Source of the DNA: an uncultured Corynebacterium sp.
GTDB lineage: Bacteria > Actinomycetota > Actinomycetes > Mycobacteriales > Mycobacteriaceae
NCBI RefSeq assembly: GCF_937999985.1
Contig: NZ_CALLDG010000201.1
Location: 1 to 55,824, forward strand
Direction of reading: 5' to 3'
Length of the DNA stretch: 55,824 nucleotides
Position numbers and translations under genes: made by a program. Positions 1 through 8,440 of the stretch are shown here, piece by piece. The notes under the pieces are model-generated. The model was given only the letters and a program-made list of their open reading frames with translations. It did no database searches and was not told the DNA's origin. Positions within the stretch are counted from its first letter, which is position 1. Every line of letters starts with the position of its first letter.

Positions 1-409
1 CCGGGAGAGTACGGCCCGTGGACGAGCTGATGGCACCGCGGGTGGTCTGAGTGACCATGTAGCCGTTGTTGTACAGGCCGGTGAAGAGCTCCTGCACGAC
101 CGCGTAGTGGTTGCGGGTGGTGGTGCGGGTGAACAGGTCATAAGAAAGGCCGAGGCCCGCGAGGTCCTCGACGATGATGCGGTTGTAGCGATCCGCCAAC
201 TCCTGGACGGTCGTGCCTTCCTTCTCCGCCTGCACCAGCAACGGGGTGCCGTGCTCGTCGGTGCCCGAAACCATGAGTACCTCGTTGCCAGCCATTCGCT
301 GATAACGCGCGAAAACGTCCGAAGGCACGCCGAATCCGGCGACGTGGCCGATGTGGCGGGGGCCGTTAGCGTAGGGCCATGCAACTGAGGTGAGAACTCG
401 TTTCGACAT
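1..409 (-). CDS. metG: Methionyl-tRNA synthetase, N-terminal part (cut by window edge)
   Basis: Class I aminoacyl-tRNA synthetase that charges tRNA-Met in the cytoplasm. About 136 N-terminal residues are visible. The protein begins MSKRVLTSVAWPYANGPRHI, carrying the HIGH-type ATP-binding signature (H-I-G-H) near residue 18, then a conserved GTDEHGTP segment. The rest of the catalytic domain and the KMSKS loop lie outside the window. The ATG at 407-409 directly precedes the conserved N-terminus, and a -10-like TAATCT lies 7 nt upstream, so the mRNA may be leaderless. The BCCT transporter gene ends 48 bp upstream on the same strand. Confidence 0.95.
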   Translation of the reverse strand, partial: MSKRVLTSVAWPYANGPRHIGHVAGFGVPSDVFARYQRMAGNEVLMVSGTDEHGTPLLVQAEKEGTTVQELADRYNRIIVEDLAGLGLSYDLFTRTTTRNHYAVVQELFTGLYNNGYMVTQTTRGAISSSTGRTLP

Positions 410-416
410 AACCCTT

Positions 417-422
417 AGATTA
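417..422 (-). promoter_or_regulatory. Candidate -10 element of metG
   Basis: TAATCT on the minus strand, ending 7 nt before the metG ATG. At this spacing transcription would begin at or next to the start codon. No clear -35 was found. Confidence 0.45.
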
Positions 423-457
423 GGTGATCCCCTACTACGACGCGAAAGCAGCCCGGC

Positions 458-2143
458 TTAGGAATGCTCTGCGTTGCCGTCTGCGACGGCCTGCGGAACA
501 TCACTCCCGCCGTAACGACGGCTGCGTTTAGCGGCCTTAGCTTCGCTCGACTGGTTGATGCGACGCTCGCGAGCCATACGCAGGGCGTATTCCCGCTGTG
601 CCTTTTCGTCCAGGTACAGCTGGTCGTTAGACAGAGCCTTGTAGATGGAGAACATCAGGGCGATAATCACCAGCAAGAACGGGCTGGCGGCGATGATCGT
701 CACGTTCTGCAGGTTGGTCAGTGCCTCGTCGCCGCCGGTAAGCAGCAGCATCAGGGCGATACCCGCGGTGAGCGCACCCCACAGCACAGTGACGCCACGG
801 TTGGCGACCAGCTGTCCACGCTGCGACATGGAACCCATGACGGTGGAGGCGGAGTCTGCGGAGGTAATGAAGAAGGTAGCCAGCAGGATCATCGCAACGA
901 TGCTTGCTACCTGTCCCATCGGCAGGGTCTGCAGCAGGTTAAACAGCTGGCTGGTGGCCTCGCCATCGCCCCAGATGGAATTGCCGGTTTCCTCCGCATT
1001 AACGGCAGCGCCGCCAAAGATGGAGAACCAGATGATGGTCACCATGGTTGGAACCATCAGGACGACACACACGAACTCGCGGATCGTACGGCCGCGGGAA
1101 ATGCGGGCGACGAACATGCCGACGAACGGAGACCAGGAGACCCACCATGCCCAGTAGAAGATGGTCCAGGTACCCAGCCACTCATCCGCACCATCGCCGG
1201 AGTTAGCGGTGCGGGCGGCCATCTGGAAGAACTGGGACAGGTAGTTACCCAGGGAGGTCGGGATCAGGTTCAGAATCACCACGGTCGGCCCGAGAATCAA
1301 GACAAACAGCGCAATGAGACCAGCCAGAACCATGTTGGTGTTGGACAGGTACTGAATGCCCTTGCCCACGCCGGAAGCAGCGGAAGCCAAGAAGCACAGC
1401 CCCAGGATCACGATGGTGCCGACGATCACCCACGTGCCAGGATTAGAAATCAGCCCCGTGGCACCCAGGCCGGACTGGATCTGCACTGCACCCAAGCCCA
1501 GGGAAGCCGCGGTACCGAAGACCGTCGCGAAAATGGCGGCAATATCGATGATCTTGCCCAGCGCGCCCTCGGCGCGCTTCTCCCCGATCAACGGAATAAA
1601 CGCCGCGGACAGCAGCTGCTTACGGCCCAGACGGAAGGTGCCGTAAGCAATGGCCAGCGCCACGATGGCGTACAGCGACCATGGGTGCAGGCCCCAGTGG
1701 AACAGCGTGGAGGCGAAGGAGCTAGCCACATCGTTCTTTTGCTCCCCCGGCACGCCGTCGCGGTAGTAAGTCAGTGGCTCGGTCACACCGTAGAACATCA
1801 GGCCAATGCCCATGCCTGCGGCAAACATCATGGCCACCCAGGAAATGCTATTGAACTCCGGCGGCTCGTTATCCTTGCCCAGGCGAATGTGCCCGAACTT
1901 ACTGAACGCAATGAACAGAATGAACCCTACAAACACCGTGCCGGCGAGGACATACAGCCAGCCCCAGTCACCTACGACATAGCTCAACGCCGTCGAGGCG
2001 AAGGCGGCGAAGCTATCGCCACCAAATACGCCCCACAGCACGACAGCCAGGATGAGGGCTGCCGCGCAGCCCGTGACCACCCAGTCGATGGACTGTTCCT
2101 GATCAGCCTCAGTCGGCGTTGCTTCTTCTCTTGATACAGTCAT
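458..2143 (-). CDS. betP: BCCT-family betaine/compatible-solute transporter (BetP-like)
   Basis: Na+-coupled uptake of glycine betaine or related osmolytes across the cytoplasmic membrane. The 561-aa protein has the usual 12 membrane segments. It contains the glycine-rich GMGIG segment (residues 110-114) and the aromatic substrate box WAWWVSWSPF (331-340), whose W333, W334 and W337 match the betaine-binding tryptophans of C. glutamicum BetP. An N-terminal acidic stretch and a charged C-terminal tail of about 60 residues resemble the BetP osmosensing ends. The position beside metG, rsmI and pmt matches my recollection of betP in C. glutamicum. Substrate range (betaine, ectoine or proline) cannot be fixed from sequence. 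GAGG sits almost against the ATG, so the ribosome site is unusual. Confidence 0.88.
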   Translation of the reverse strand: MTVSREEATPTEADQEQSIDWVVTGCAAALILAVVLWGVFGGDSFAAFASTALSYVVGDWGWLYVLAGTVFVGFILFIAFSKFGHIRLGKDNEPPEFNSISWVAMMFAAGMGIGLMFYGVTEPLTYYRDGVPGEQKNDVASSFASTLFHWGLHPWSLYAIVALAIAYGTFRLGRKQLLSAAFIPLIGEKRAEGALGKIIDIAAIFATVFGTAASLGLGAVQIQSGLGATGLISNPGTWVIVGTIVILGLCFLASAASGVGKGIQYLSNTNMVLAGLIALFVLILGPTVVILNLIPTSLGNYLSQFFQMAARTANSGDGADEWLGTWTIFYWAWWVSWSPFVGMFVARISRGRTIREFVCVVLMVPTMVTIIWFSIFGGAAVNAEETGNSIWGDGEATSQLFNLLQTLPMGQVASIVAMILLATFFITSADSASTVMGSMSQRGQLVANRGVTVLWGALTAGIALMLLLTGGDEALTNLQNVTIIAASPFLLVIIALMFSIYKALSNDQLYLDEKAQREYALRMARERRINQSSEAKAAKRSRRYGGSDVPQAVADGNAEHS

Positions 2144-2315
2144 TCCTCAATACTGGGGGGTATTGCGTGCGCTTTTCAACCGCAGTGGTGCCCCAACCAC
2201 GTCCGGACGACGCCTTTAGCCCCGGCTTCCATCTCCCCTAACCCCCTATTCACCTGCCCTTATCTCCCACACAGGCCACCCACCTCTCAGCTCAGCTAAA
2301 AAATTTTAAAAATCT

Positions 2316-3239
2316 CTAATTTTCCTCGCGTCCGCGCAGCACAGCTTCATAGAGCTCACGTTTGCTCACGCCCTTGGCCTTTGCCACGTCTCCGGCCGCC
2401 GCCTTCAGACGCTCCCCCTCCGCCACTTTCTGCTCCACCAACTCGACCAACGATTCCACGTCCGGCTCCGCCTGCTCGTCCGCGGCATCCACCACCACGC
2501 AGATCTCCCCCTTCACACCGCTCTCCGCCCACTCGGCCAGCTCGCGTAACCCGCCAATCTTCACCTCTTCAAAGGTCTTCGTCAGCTCGCGGCACACCGC
2601 CGCTTGTCGGTGATCCCCCAACTCCTCGGCTGCCACCTGCAGAGTCTTCGCCAGCCTATACGGGGATTCAAAGAAGCAGACGGCGTAGGGGGCGTCACTA
2701 AAAGAACTAAAAAACGAACGCCGGGCGCCGTCCTTGCGTGGGGCGAAGCCCAGGAACGCGAAGTGCCCCACCCCCAGGCCAGACAGTGCCAGAGCGGTCG
2801 GCACCGCGGAAGGGCCCGGCAGGCATGTCACCGGCACTCCAGCACGACGGGCAGCGACGACCAGCGGGAAACCGGGATCGGAGACGGAGGGCATGCCGGC
2901 GTCTGTCACCACCAGCACGCGCCGACCCTGCTCGGCCTGCTCGACGAAGAACTCCGCCCGCTCGGCCTCGTTGTGGTCGAAGTTGGAGTAGATTCGACCG
3001 GAAATCTCCACTCCCAGCGTGTCCGCGAGCGCCCGGGTGCGGCGAGTATCCTCCGCTGCCACGATGTCTGCGCTGGCCAGAGCGTCGATCAGCCGCACCG
3101 AAGCATCCAGCGGATTGCCCAGCGGCGTGGCCGCCAAGATGATTCCCCCCTGCGGCAGAGGTCGATTCTCGGCGGCGCGGGCAAGCAGCGCAGCGACTGC
3201 GTCTGCGGGGAGGGGCTTGGCTTCTACGGGTTCACTCAT
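2316..3239 (-). CDS. rsmI: 16S rRNA (cytidine-1402-2'-O)-methyltransferase
   Basis: SAM-dependent tetrapyrrole-methylase-fold enzyme that 2'-O-methylates C1402 in the 16S rRNA decoding centre. The 307-aa product starts MSEPVEAKPL and contains the N-terminal GGIILAATPLGNPLDAS segment, AAEDTRRTRAL, the SAM-site stretch VVTDAGMPSVSDPG and LPGPSAVPTALALSGL. A longer in-frame reading to 3512 would run through the divergent pmt start and lacks family similarity, so the ATG at 3239 is chosen. The last residues follow the family KRELYEAVLR pattern. pmt starts 61 bp away in the opposite direction. Confidence 0.92.
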   Translation of the reverse strand: MSEPVEAKPLPADAVAALLARAAENRPLPQGGIILAATPLGNPLDASVRLIDALASADIVAAEDTRRTRALADTLGVEISGRIYSNFDHNEAERAEFFVEQAEQGRRVLVVTDAGMPSVSDPGFPLVVAARRAGVPVTCLPGPSAVPTALALSGLGVGHFAFLGFAPRKDGARRSFFSSFSDAPYAVCFFESPYRLAKTLQVAAEELGDHRQAAVCRELTKTFEEVKIGGLRELAEWAESGVKGEICVVVDAADEQAEPDVESLVELVEQKVAEGERLKAAAGDVAKAKGVSKRELYEAVLRGREEN

Positions 3240-3286
3240 ACCCGCCAGTATGCCCGCCAGTGCGTCCGATTGTCCGGAGCTTCTAC

Positions 3287-3292
3287 TACAGT
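3287..3292 (+). promoter_or_regulatory. Candidate -10 element of pmt
   Basis: TACAGT ends 8 nt before the GTG start of pmt, a spacing expected for a leaderless transcript. Confidence 0.35.
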
Positions 3293-3300
3293 TGGCTTTC

Positions 3301-4920
3301 GTGCCGACCACACCGACTCCCCCGCTAGCGGACAGCCATGAAGTGTCCGCCGACCAGCGCGACACGACCGACGTGACCCGTCGCGTGCCTACCGCTGCGT
3401 CCGGCCGGCGCACGTTCGCCTTCACCCGGTGGAAGGGCATCCTGATTGTCCTCGGCCTGTTCGGCGCGCTCAGTCGCCTGCTCATGCTGCAGCGCCCCAC
3501 CGACGCGGGCACCCCGGTGTTCGACGAAAAGCACTATGTGCCGCAGGCCTGGCAGATTCTGCAGAGCTGGTCTAACCCACTAATCGGCGGCATTGAGGAC
3601 AATCCAGGCTACGGTCTGGTCGTCCACCCGCCCCTGGGCAAACAGCTCGAGGCGCTGGGCATGGCGGTGTTCGGCTATACGCCATGGGGTTGGCGAATCA
3701 TGTCCGCCCTGCTGGCTGTGGTGACGATCCTGCTGATTGCCACGATTGCGCGCCGAGTGTCGAAGTCCGACCTCATCGGCTTGTTCGCCGGCATTATTGC
3801 CCTGTGCGACGGCATCCTCTTCGTCACGGGGCGCTCGGCCATGCTGGACCACTTCCAAGTATTCCTGGTGTGCCTGGCGACTTATTTCGCGGTGCGAGAT
3901 GCCGAGCAGATGGAGGCCCGCTTCCAGCGCGTATGGGCCGCTGAGCGGATCCACGATTTCGCCCTCGGCCCGCGCATGGGCTACCGCTGGTGGCGTTTCG
4001 CCGCGGGCGTGGCGCTGGGCTTGTCGCTCTCGGTGAAGTGGAATGGCCTGTACTACATGGCCTTCTTCGGGGTGACGATTGTTGCGGTTGATTATTTTCG
4101 ACGCCGCCGTTTCGGCGTGCGCCGTCCCCTCCTCGGGACCGCCTTCTTCGATGCTTTGCCCTCCTTCTTCTCCATCGTGATCGTCCCCGCGATCCTGTAC
4201 CTGGTCAGCTGGCGGGCCTGGTTCGCCTCCGAAACCGGCGTGTTCCGCCACGCCGTGGAGTCCGAGCAGTACACCAACACCACCGGGGATTGGTTCTGGT
4301 CTTTCCTGCCCGATACCCTGCAGAACTTCATCTACTATCACGTGTCCGTCATGCGCTTTCACACGGAGCTGACGAACTCTAACGGCCACCACCACAACTG
4401 GGAGTCCAAGCCGTGGTCCTGGCTGGTTTCCAGCCGTTCGCTGATGTACTACAACCCGTCCAGCGACGAGGGCATCCACAAGGTGATCCTGCTGGTCGGC
4501 ACCCCCGCTATCTGGTGGTTCTGCGTGCCCGTCATGCTATGGGGACTGTGGTGCCTGATAGTGCACAAGGATCGCCGATGGGTGGTTCCCGTCATCGGTT
4601 TTGCAGCCGGCTTCCTGCCCTGGCTAGTCAACCTCGATCGCCAGATGTACCTGTTCTACGCAGCTAACTTGGCTCCGTTCCTGGCGATTGCGCTGGCGAT
4701 GGCTCTGGGGCAGCTACTGTGCTGGCAGCGCCCGGGCGTTGCCGCCCAGCCGCACTCCTCCCCCAAAGCCTTCGTGAAAGCTCGCCCTGGCCAGCTGCTG
4801 GTAGTGATCTACCTGATGCTGGTGGTCTGGAACTTTCTTTACTTCCTGCCGATCTACACGGCCACTCCACTTTCCGATTTCGCTTTCGACATGCGGATGT
4901 GGCTGCCTTCCTGGCGCTAA
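3301..4920 (+). CDS. pmt: Protein O-mannosyltransferase (GT39)
   Basis: Integral membrane glycosyltransferase that transfers mannose from polyprenyl-phosphomannose to Ser/Thr of exported proteins. With the GTG start the product is 539 aa. The N-terminal 40 residues are polar, then a membrane helix is followed by the first-loop motif FDEKHYV, whose D75-E76 pair is the catalytic DE motif of PMT enzymes. Many membrane spans follow, with an HHHNWESKPWSW stretch in the C-terminal half typical of bacterial PMTs. An in-frame reading back to 3019 would overlap all of the rsmI 5' region and is rejected. The stop overlaps by 4 nt the stop of the convergent zinc-finger protein gene. Confidence 0.93.
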   Translation: MPTTPTPPLADSHEVSADQRDTTDVTRRVPTAASGRRTFAFTRWKGILIVLGLFGALSRLLMLQRPTDAGTPVFDEKHYVPQAWQILQSWSNPLIGGIEDNPGYGLVVHPPLGKQLEALGMAVFGYTPWGWRIMSALLAVVTILLIATIARRVSKSDLIGLFAGIIALCDGILFVTGRSAMLDHFQVFLVCLATYFAVRDAEQMEARFQRVWAAERIHDFALGPRMGYRWWRFAAGVALGLSLSVKWNGLYYMAFFGVTIVAVDYFRRRRFGVRRPLLGTAFFDALPSFFSIVIVPAILYLVSWRAWFASETGVFRHAVESEQYTNTTGDWFWSFLPDTLQNFIYYHVSVMRFHTELTNSNGHHHNWESKPWSWLVSSRSLMYYNPSSDEGIHKVILLVGTPAIWWFCVPVMLWGLWCLIVHKDRRWVVPVIGFAAGFLPWLVNLDRQMYLFYAANLAPFLAIALAMALGQLLCWQRPGVAAQPHSSPKAFVKARPGQLLVVIYLMLVVWNFLYFLPIYTATPLSDFAFDMRMWLPSWR

Positions 4921-5699
4921 TCCCAGCCCCGCGGTCGCGGCTCGCCGAGCTCGAAGGTGGAGTTGCGTCGGGCGTCGCTCGGGCTGAAGTTCACCGGCTG
5001 GGCCATCAGCGCGCGCAGCGACTGTTGCAGCGGCATGAACACGTTCTGCCTGCCAGCCCACACCACGACCAGGGCCACGACCGCCGCCAAGTGCACCAGC
5101 AGCAGCCAGAGGGTGGCCAGGCTGCCACCTTCCCCGACCATGCTCAGCACGATCTCCCGCGTTGCAAACCCCAGACCGAAAGCCCATAACCCCAGGTAGA
5201 TCGGCAACACTGCGGCAGCCCCTTTCGGGCGCCAAGCTGCCCACAGGAGGCCACCGGCCAGCGCAAAGCGCATCGTCGCCGCGTCGGAGACTAGTCGGAG
5301 CTGAGACGAGTCGGCGTCATCCCCAATAGGCGAGCCGAACAACAGCGACAGGCCCCACACAACATAAACCAGCGCCACCGCAACAAGAGCGAAGCGACCA
5401 AAGTAAAGGGGCAACTGACGGCGACGCAGGTCTCCGCTGATCTGGGGGTTGCGATCGGCCTGTTCGAGCACCTGTGCGAGGAGCGCCGCTTTCTGTTCAT
5501 CGCCCGGCTCCGTCGTGGGGCCATCATCCGTTGGGGTGGCGGAAACGTTCATCCGGCGGCCCAGCGCGGTGACGGTGGCATACCAACGTTGGCAGTCTTC
5601 ACAGGCGGCTAGGTGCGCGTCGACTAGGTCGTCGGACAGCTCGGCGGTTTCGCCGTCGAGCCGGGCGGACATCGAGGTTCTGACCGCTTGACAGTCCAT
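4917..5699 (-). CDS. Zinc-finger (zf-HC2 type) multi-pass membrane protein, anti-sigma-like
   Basis: The 260-aa protein begins with a zf-HC2 module: C3, H29, C33 and C36 give the C-x25-H-x3-C-x2-C pattern of zinc-binding anti-sigma factors. A hydrophilic linker (about 50-95) is followed by about four hydrophobic segments (102-122, 144-156, 161-183, 193-214). No sigma factor gene is adjacent, so a true anti-sigma role is unproven; it may sense the envelope by another partner. The gene is convergent with pmt (4-nt overlap) and lies just downstream of the DoxX gene on the same strand. Confidence 0.75.
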   Translation of the reverse strand: MDCQAVRTSMSARLDGETAELSDDLVDAHLAACEDCQRWYATVTALGRRMNVSATPTDDGPTTEPGDEQKAALLAQVLEQADRNPQISGDLRRRQLPLYFGRFALVAVALVYVVWGLSLLFGSPIGDDADSSQLRLVSDAATMRFALAGGLLWAAWRPKGAAAVLPIYLGLWAFGLGFATREIVLSMVGEGGSLATLWLLLVHLAAVVALVVVWAGRQNVFMPLQQSLRALMAQPVNFSPSDARRNSTFELGEPRPRGWD

Positions 5700-5735
5700 G
5701 CGCTTAATCCCGCCTCTTGCGTGCTTGACTCAACT

Positions 5736-6158
5736 TCAGCCGAAGCGCGAGAGAGCCTTGTCCAGGCTCGCGCGCCCCGCGCCGAAAACAACAATCATCA
5801 TAAGCGAGACGACCAGGAGCAGCACAAACTCCATGCCCCCATCGGCGACGAAGAAACCGTTGGACCAGTGCACGAAGTACAGTACCAGTGCGCTGTAGAT
5901 GGCGAAGAGTCCTGCGACTGCCGTGGTCAGCAAACCAACGATGAGCATCGCGCCGCCTAGCATCTCGAAACTGGCCGCTGCCCAGGCACTGACCTTTGGC
6001 TGTGGAATGTGCAGGCGGTCGAAGGTGGCGACGGTTCCGGTTACTCCGCCCATGCCGTCGATGAAGACCTTCTTCCAGCCGTGGGCAATGAAGATCACGC
6101 CGGTGACAAGGCGCAGGAGCAGCAGGGCCGCGTCACGCGCTGCAGGGTGGTTGAGCAT
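5736..6158 (-). CDS. DoxX family membrane protein
   Basis: A 140-aa protein with four predicted membrane helices and the DoxX signature start (LLLLRLVTGVIFIAHGWKK, residues about 12-30), followed by FEMLGGAMLIVGLLT. DoxX proteins are small inner-membrane proteins, in mycobacteria linked to oxidant and thiol homeostasis; the role here is unknown. It lies 15 bp downstream of glpR on the same strand and could be co-transcribed with it. Confidence 0.85.
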   Translation of the reverse strand: MLNHPAARDAALLLLRLVTGVIFIAHGWKKVFIDGMGGVTGTVATFDRLHIPQPKVSAWAAASFEMLGGAMLIVGLLTTAVAGLFAIYSALVLYFVHWSNGFFVADGGMEFVLLLVVSLMMIVVFGAGRASLDKALSRFG

Positions 6159-6173
6159 GCGGGAGGTTTACTC

Positions 6174-7610
6174 CTAGACCGCGCGGATGCCGGAGCGCGG
6201 ATCGAGGTATTCCTCGTCTGCGGCGGAAGCGGATGGCGCGCCCGCGTCGGAGACCCCGCCCGGTACGTCGAAGAAGTCGCTGCCGTCGGCGTACTCCAGG
6301 TTGCTGAAGGCCGGGTCGTTTTCGTCGGTTTCCAGGATCACGGCGCCCGGGCGGATCAGGCGATCCGGCACGCCCAGCTCGTCGTCCTCCGTGTTGCGCA
6401 CGCCCAGGCGGGCGCGGCGCATACGCACCAGGCGGCGGTGGCGCAGCTCGCGCTCCTCGATGGCCTGGCGGCGAAGCATCACCAGGTAGAAGGCGGTGAA
6501 GGCCACCATGGCCACGAAGGTCAGCCATACGCCGCTACCCAGGGCCAGGCTGGCGCCGAAGGTCAGGGCGCACAGTGCCAGCAGTACCAGCAGCACCTTC
6601 TTGCGGCGGTTCTGTCGCTCACGGGCCAGGCGCGCGGAGGCTACCGGGTCGTACACGCCGCGGCCACGACGGGAGGCCAGGTACTGCAGGTCGGCCTCGC
6701 TCAGCTCGTCGGAGTCCTCGAGGATGTCCAGGTTCTTGCCCGTCGGTGCTTCATCGACGTGGTCTACCAAATCTGGTGACGCCTTCACGTCCCCACCGCG
6801 AACGTACTCAGTCGGGACTGCGGCGTATGCGGCCTGGCGGGCGCTCTGCTCTTCGGACTGCTCGGCGTGCTCCGTGGAATCGCTGGAGTCGCTGGACTCA
6901 GAAGACTCAGCGGACTCAGCGGACTCAGAAGACTTAGCAGACTCAGCGCCTGCCGCCGCAGCGTCGGCGCTCAACTCCGCCTTCTTCACCGGGGAGAACT
7001 CGCCGGTGTCCATTTCATCCTGGGCGGTGTAACGCACTGCGCTGCCCGCAGATGCCGCTGCCACGACCTTCTCGGAGCCCTTCTCAGCGCCCCTGCCGGA
7101 GCCCTTATCTGCTGCGTCAGATTCATCGGCGTTCGCGGCCGTCTGCTCGGTCGCTTCGGTGGTCTTCGCCTCGGCATCTGCTGCTTCGGCGTCCACTACC
7201 TCAGCATCGACCATCTCAGCGTCTACCACTTCGCCGTCAACGACTTCGGCATCCGCGCTGCGCTCGTTGCCCTTACTATCCGCGCTGCGCTCACTGCCCT
7301 TCGCGTTCATCAGCGCCCGCAGTCCCCGCGGCTTGCCCGACTTCGTGCCGACTACAGAGTCTTCGTCCTCCAGCAGGACATACTCCGGCTCTGCGTCGAC
7401 CAGCTCCAGCTCGTCGTCATCAGAGGACATGTACAGGCCCTCGGCCGGCTTGAGCTTGCGCTTCGCCTTCAGGGTGCTGCCGCCTCGGTGCAGTACGCGG
7501 GTCTCGCTCAGTGCCTGGGCAGTCCGTCGCACGGGTTTCTGGTTACGCAGCAGAAGCGGCGCCAGCAGCACCAACCAAACGGCGGCAATGAGCAAAAGGG
7601 AGCCGGACAC
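6174..7610 (-). CDS. glpR: Glp receptor-like membrane protein (GlpR/SepX family)
   Basis: Predicted 478-aa membrane protein. From the GTG start, a first helix (residues 4-21, LLLIAAVWLVLLAPLLL) is followed by a long cytoplasmic linker, a conserved DLQYLASRRGRGVYDP block (about 307-322), and two close helices (about 339-359 and 361-379), then a charged C-terminal part. This matches the architecture of corynebacterial GlpR, membrane receptor of the gephyrin-like division protein Glp, and of Streptomyces SepX. glp lies two genes upstream. The GTG at 7610 is chosen over an upstream in-frame start because GAGGAG precedes it. The linker holds two low-complexity blocks: an acidic DAE/VVD repeat (about 119-149) and a Ser/Glu repeat (about 226-250). 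Confidence 0.78.
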   Translation of the reverse strand: MSGSLLLIAAVWLVLLAPLLLRNQKPVRRTAQALSETRVLHRGGSTLKAKRKLKPAEGLYMSSDDDELELVDAEPEYVLLEDEDSVVGTKSGKPRGLRALMNAKGSERSADSKGNERSADAEVVDGEVVDAEMVDAEVVDAEAADAEAKTTEATEQTAANADESDAADKGSGRGAEKGSEKVVAAASAGSAVRYTAQDEMDTGEFSPVKKAELSADAAAAGAESAKSSESAESAESSESSDSSDSTEHAEQSEEQSARQAAYAAVPTEYVRGGDVKASPDLVDHVDEAPTGKNLDILEDSDELSEADLQYLASRRGRGVYDPVASARLARERQNRRKKVLLVLLALCALTFGASLALGSGVWLTFVAMVAFTAFYLVMLRRQAIEERELRHRRLVRMRRARLGVRNTEDDELGVPDRLIRPGAVILETDENDPAFSNLEYADGSDFFDVPGGVSDAGAPSASAADEEYLDPRSGIRAV

Positions 7611-7719
7611 GTGTATCAGTTCTCCTCGAAGTTTGTGAAGCTTATGCGGGCAGCGTGAATGGTCAAGTGCTTGCCACGCTACCCGCGTAATCCCTATATC
7701 CGCGCTCGCCACGCCGAGG

Positions 7720-8433
7720 CTAGTTTCGGTTCACAGCCAGCCCCAAGATTCCGCGGTTCACCAGCCTGCGCACCACCCCGTCCGGCGCCGTTTCCTCCTG
7801 CGTCTGCGCCACCAGTAGGTGGTCCCGCCATTCGCCGTTGATGTGCAGGTTTCGCTGTAGCTGCCCTTCGATGCGGAAGCCGGTTTTCTCTAGGACTTTT
7901 CTGGACGCCACGTTCTCCGGCATGACCGTAGCCTCTATCCTGTGCAGCCCCACTACCTGCATCCCCAAGTCCACGCCCAGCGCTACCGCCGCGGTGGCCA
8001 CACCGTGGCCCTGGAACCGTGAGTGCACCCAGTAGCCAATCCAGGCGCTGGATACGGTTCCGTATTGGATATTGCCGATCGTCAGCTGTCCCGCGAACTC
8101 CCCGTCAATGTCGATGACCATCGGCACCAGCAGGCGATCGGCGGACAGGACCTGCAGGTTGTGGAAAGTCTGCCGCCAGGCCTGCGGGCTGTGCGCTGCT
8201 TCCCAGTCCCCTTGCACGGTCGGCTCAAAAGGCTGCAGTAGTCTCTGGTCTTCGATCCGAGCGGCGCTCCACTGCGCCCCGTCGGTGGCTCGCACGGGAC
8301 GCAAAGTTACCGGAAGGGCGGCCGCGGGGGCGTCATTAAGATCTCCGTACATGTGCCCACGGCTCAAAACGGTTCGCGAGCGCTGTTCGGGCGCCGCGGA
8401 GGGGGCGAAGGCGGCGCGCAGTCGGTGAAGCAC
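7720..8433 (-). CDS. rimJ: GNAT N-acetyltransferase, RimJ/RimL type
   Basis: A 237-aa GNAT-fold protein: VTLRPVRATDGAQW at the start of the domain, GQLTIGNIQYG in the central sheet, acetyl-CoA loop FQGHGVATAAVALGVD, and VMPENVASRKVLEKTGFRIEG near the end, as in the RimJ/RimL family that acetylates the N-terminal amine of ribosomal proteins. The real substrate is unknown. It lies between glp and glpR, 7 bp from the glp stop, which suggests one transcription unit galU-glp-rimJ-glpR. About 45 residues precede the domain; a later start is possible. Confidence 0.82.
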   Translation of the reverse strand: MLHRLRAAFAPSAAPEQRSRTVLSRGHMYGDLNDAPAAALPVTLRPVRATDGAQWSAARIEDQRLLQPFEPTVQGDWEAAHSPQAWRQTFHNLQVLSADRLLVPMVIDIDGEFAGQLTIGNIQYGTVSSAWIGYWVHSRFQGHGVATAAVALGVDLGMQVVGLHRIEATVMPENVASRKVLEKTGFRIEGQLQRNLHINGEWRDHLLVAQTQEETAPDGVVRRLVNRGILGLAVNRN

Positions 8434-8440
8434 GGGTGGG

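Noticed and set aside
464..2134. Long plus-strand open frame opposite the BetP-like gene
   Set aside because: Composition is Gln/His/Gly-rich without domain similarity; it mirrors the GC codon bias of the real minus-strand transporter gene.
3019..3300. N-terminal extension of pmt
   Set aside because: It is antisense to the rsmI 5' region, and the family-like protein begins only after 3301.
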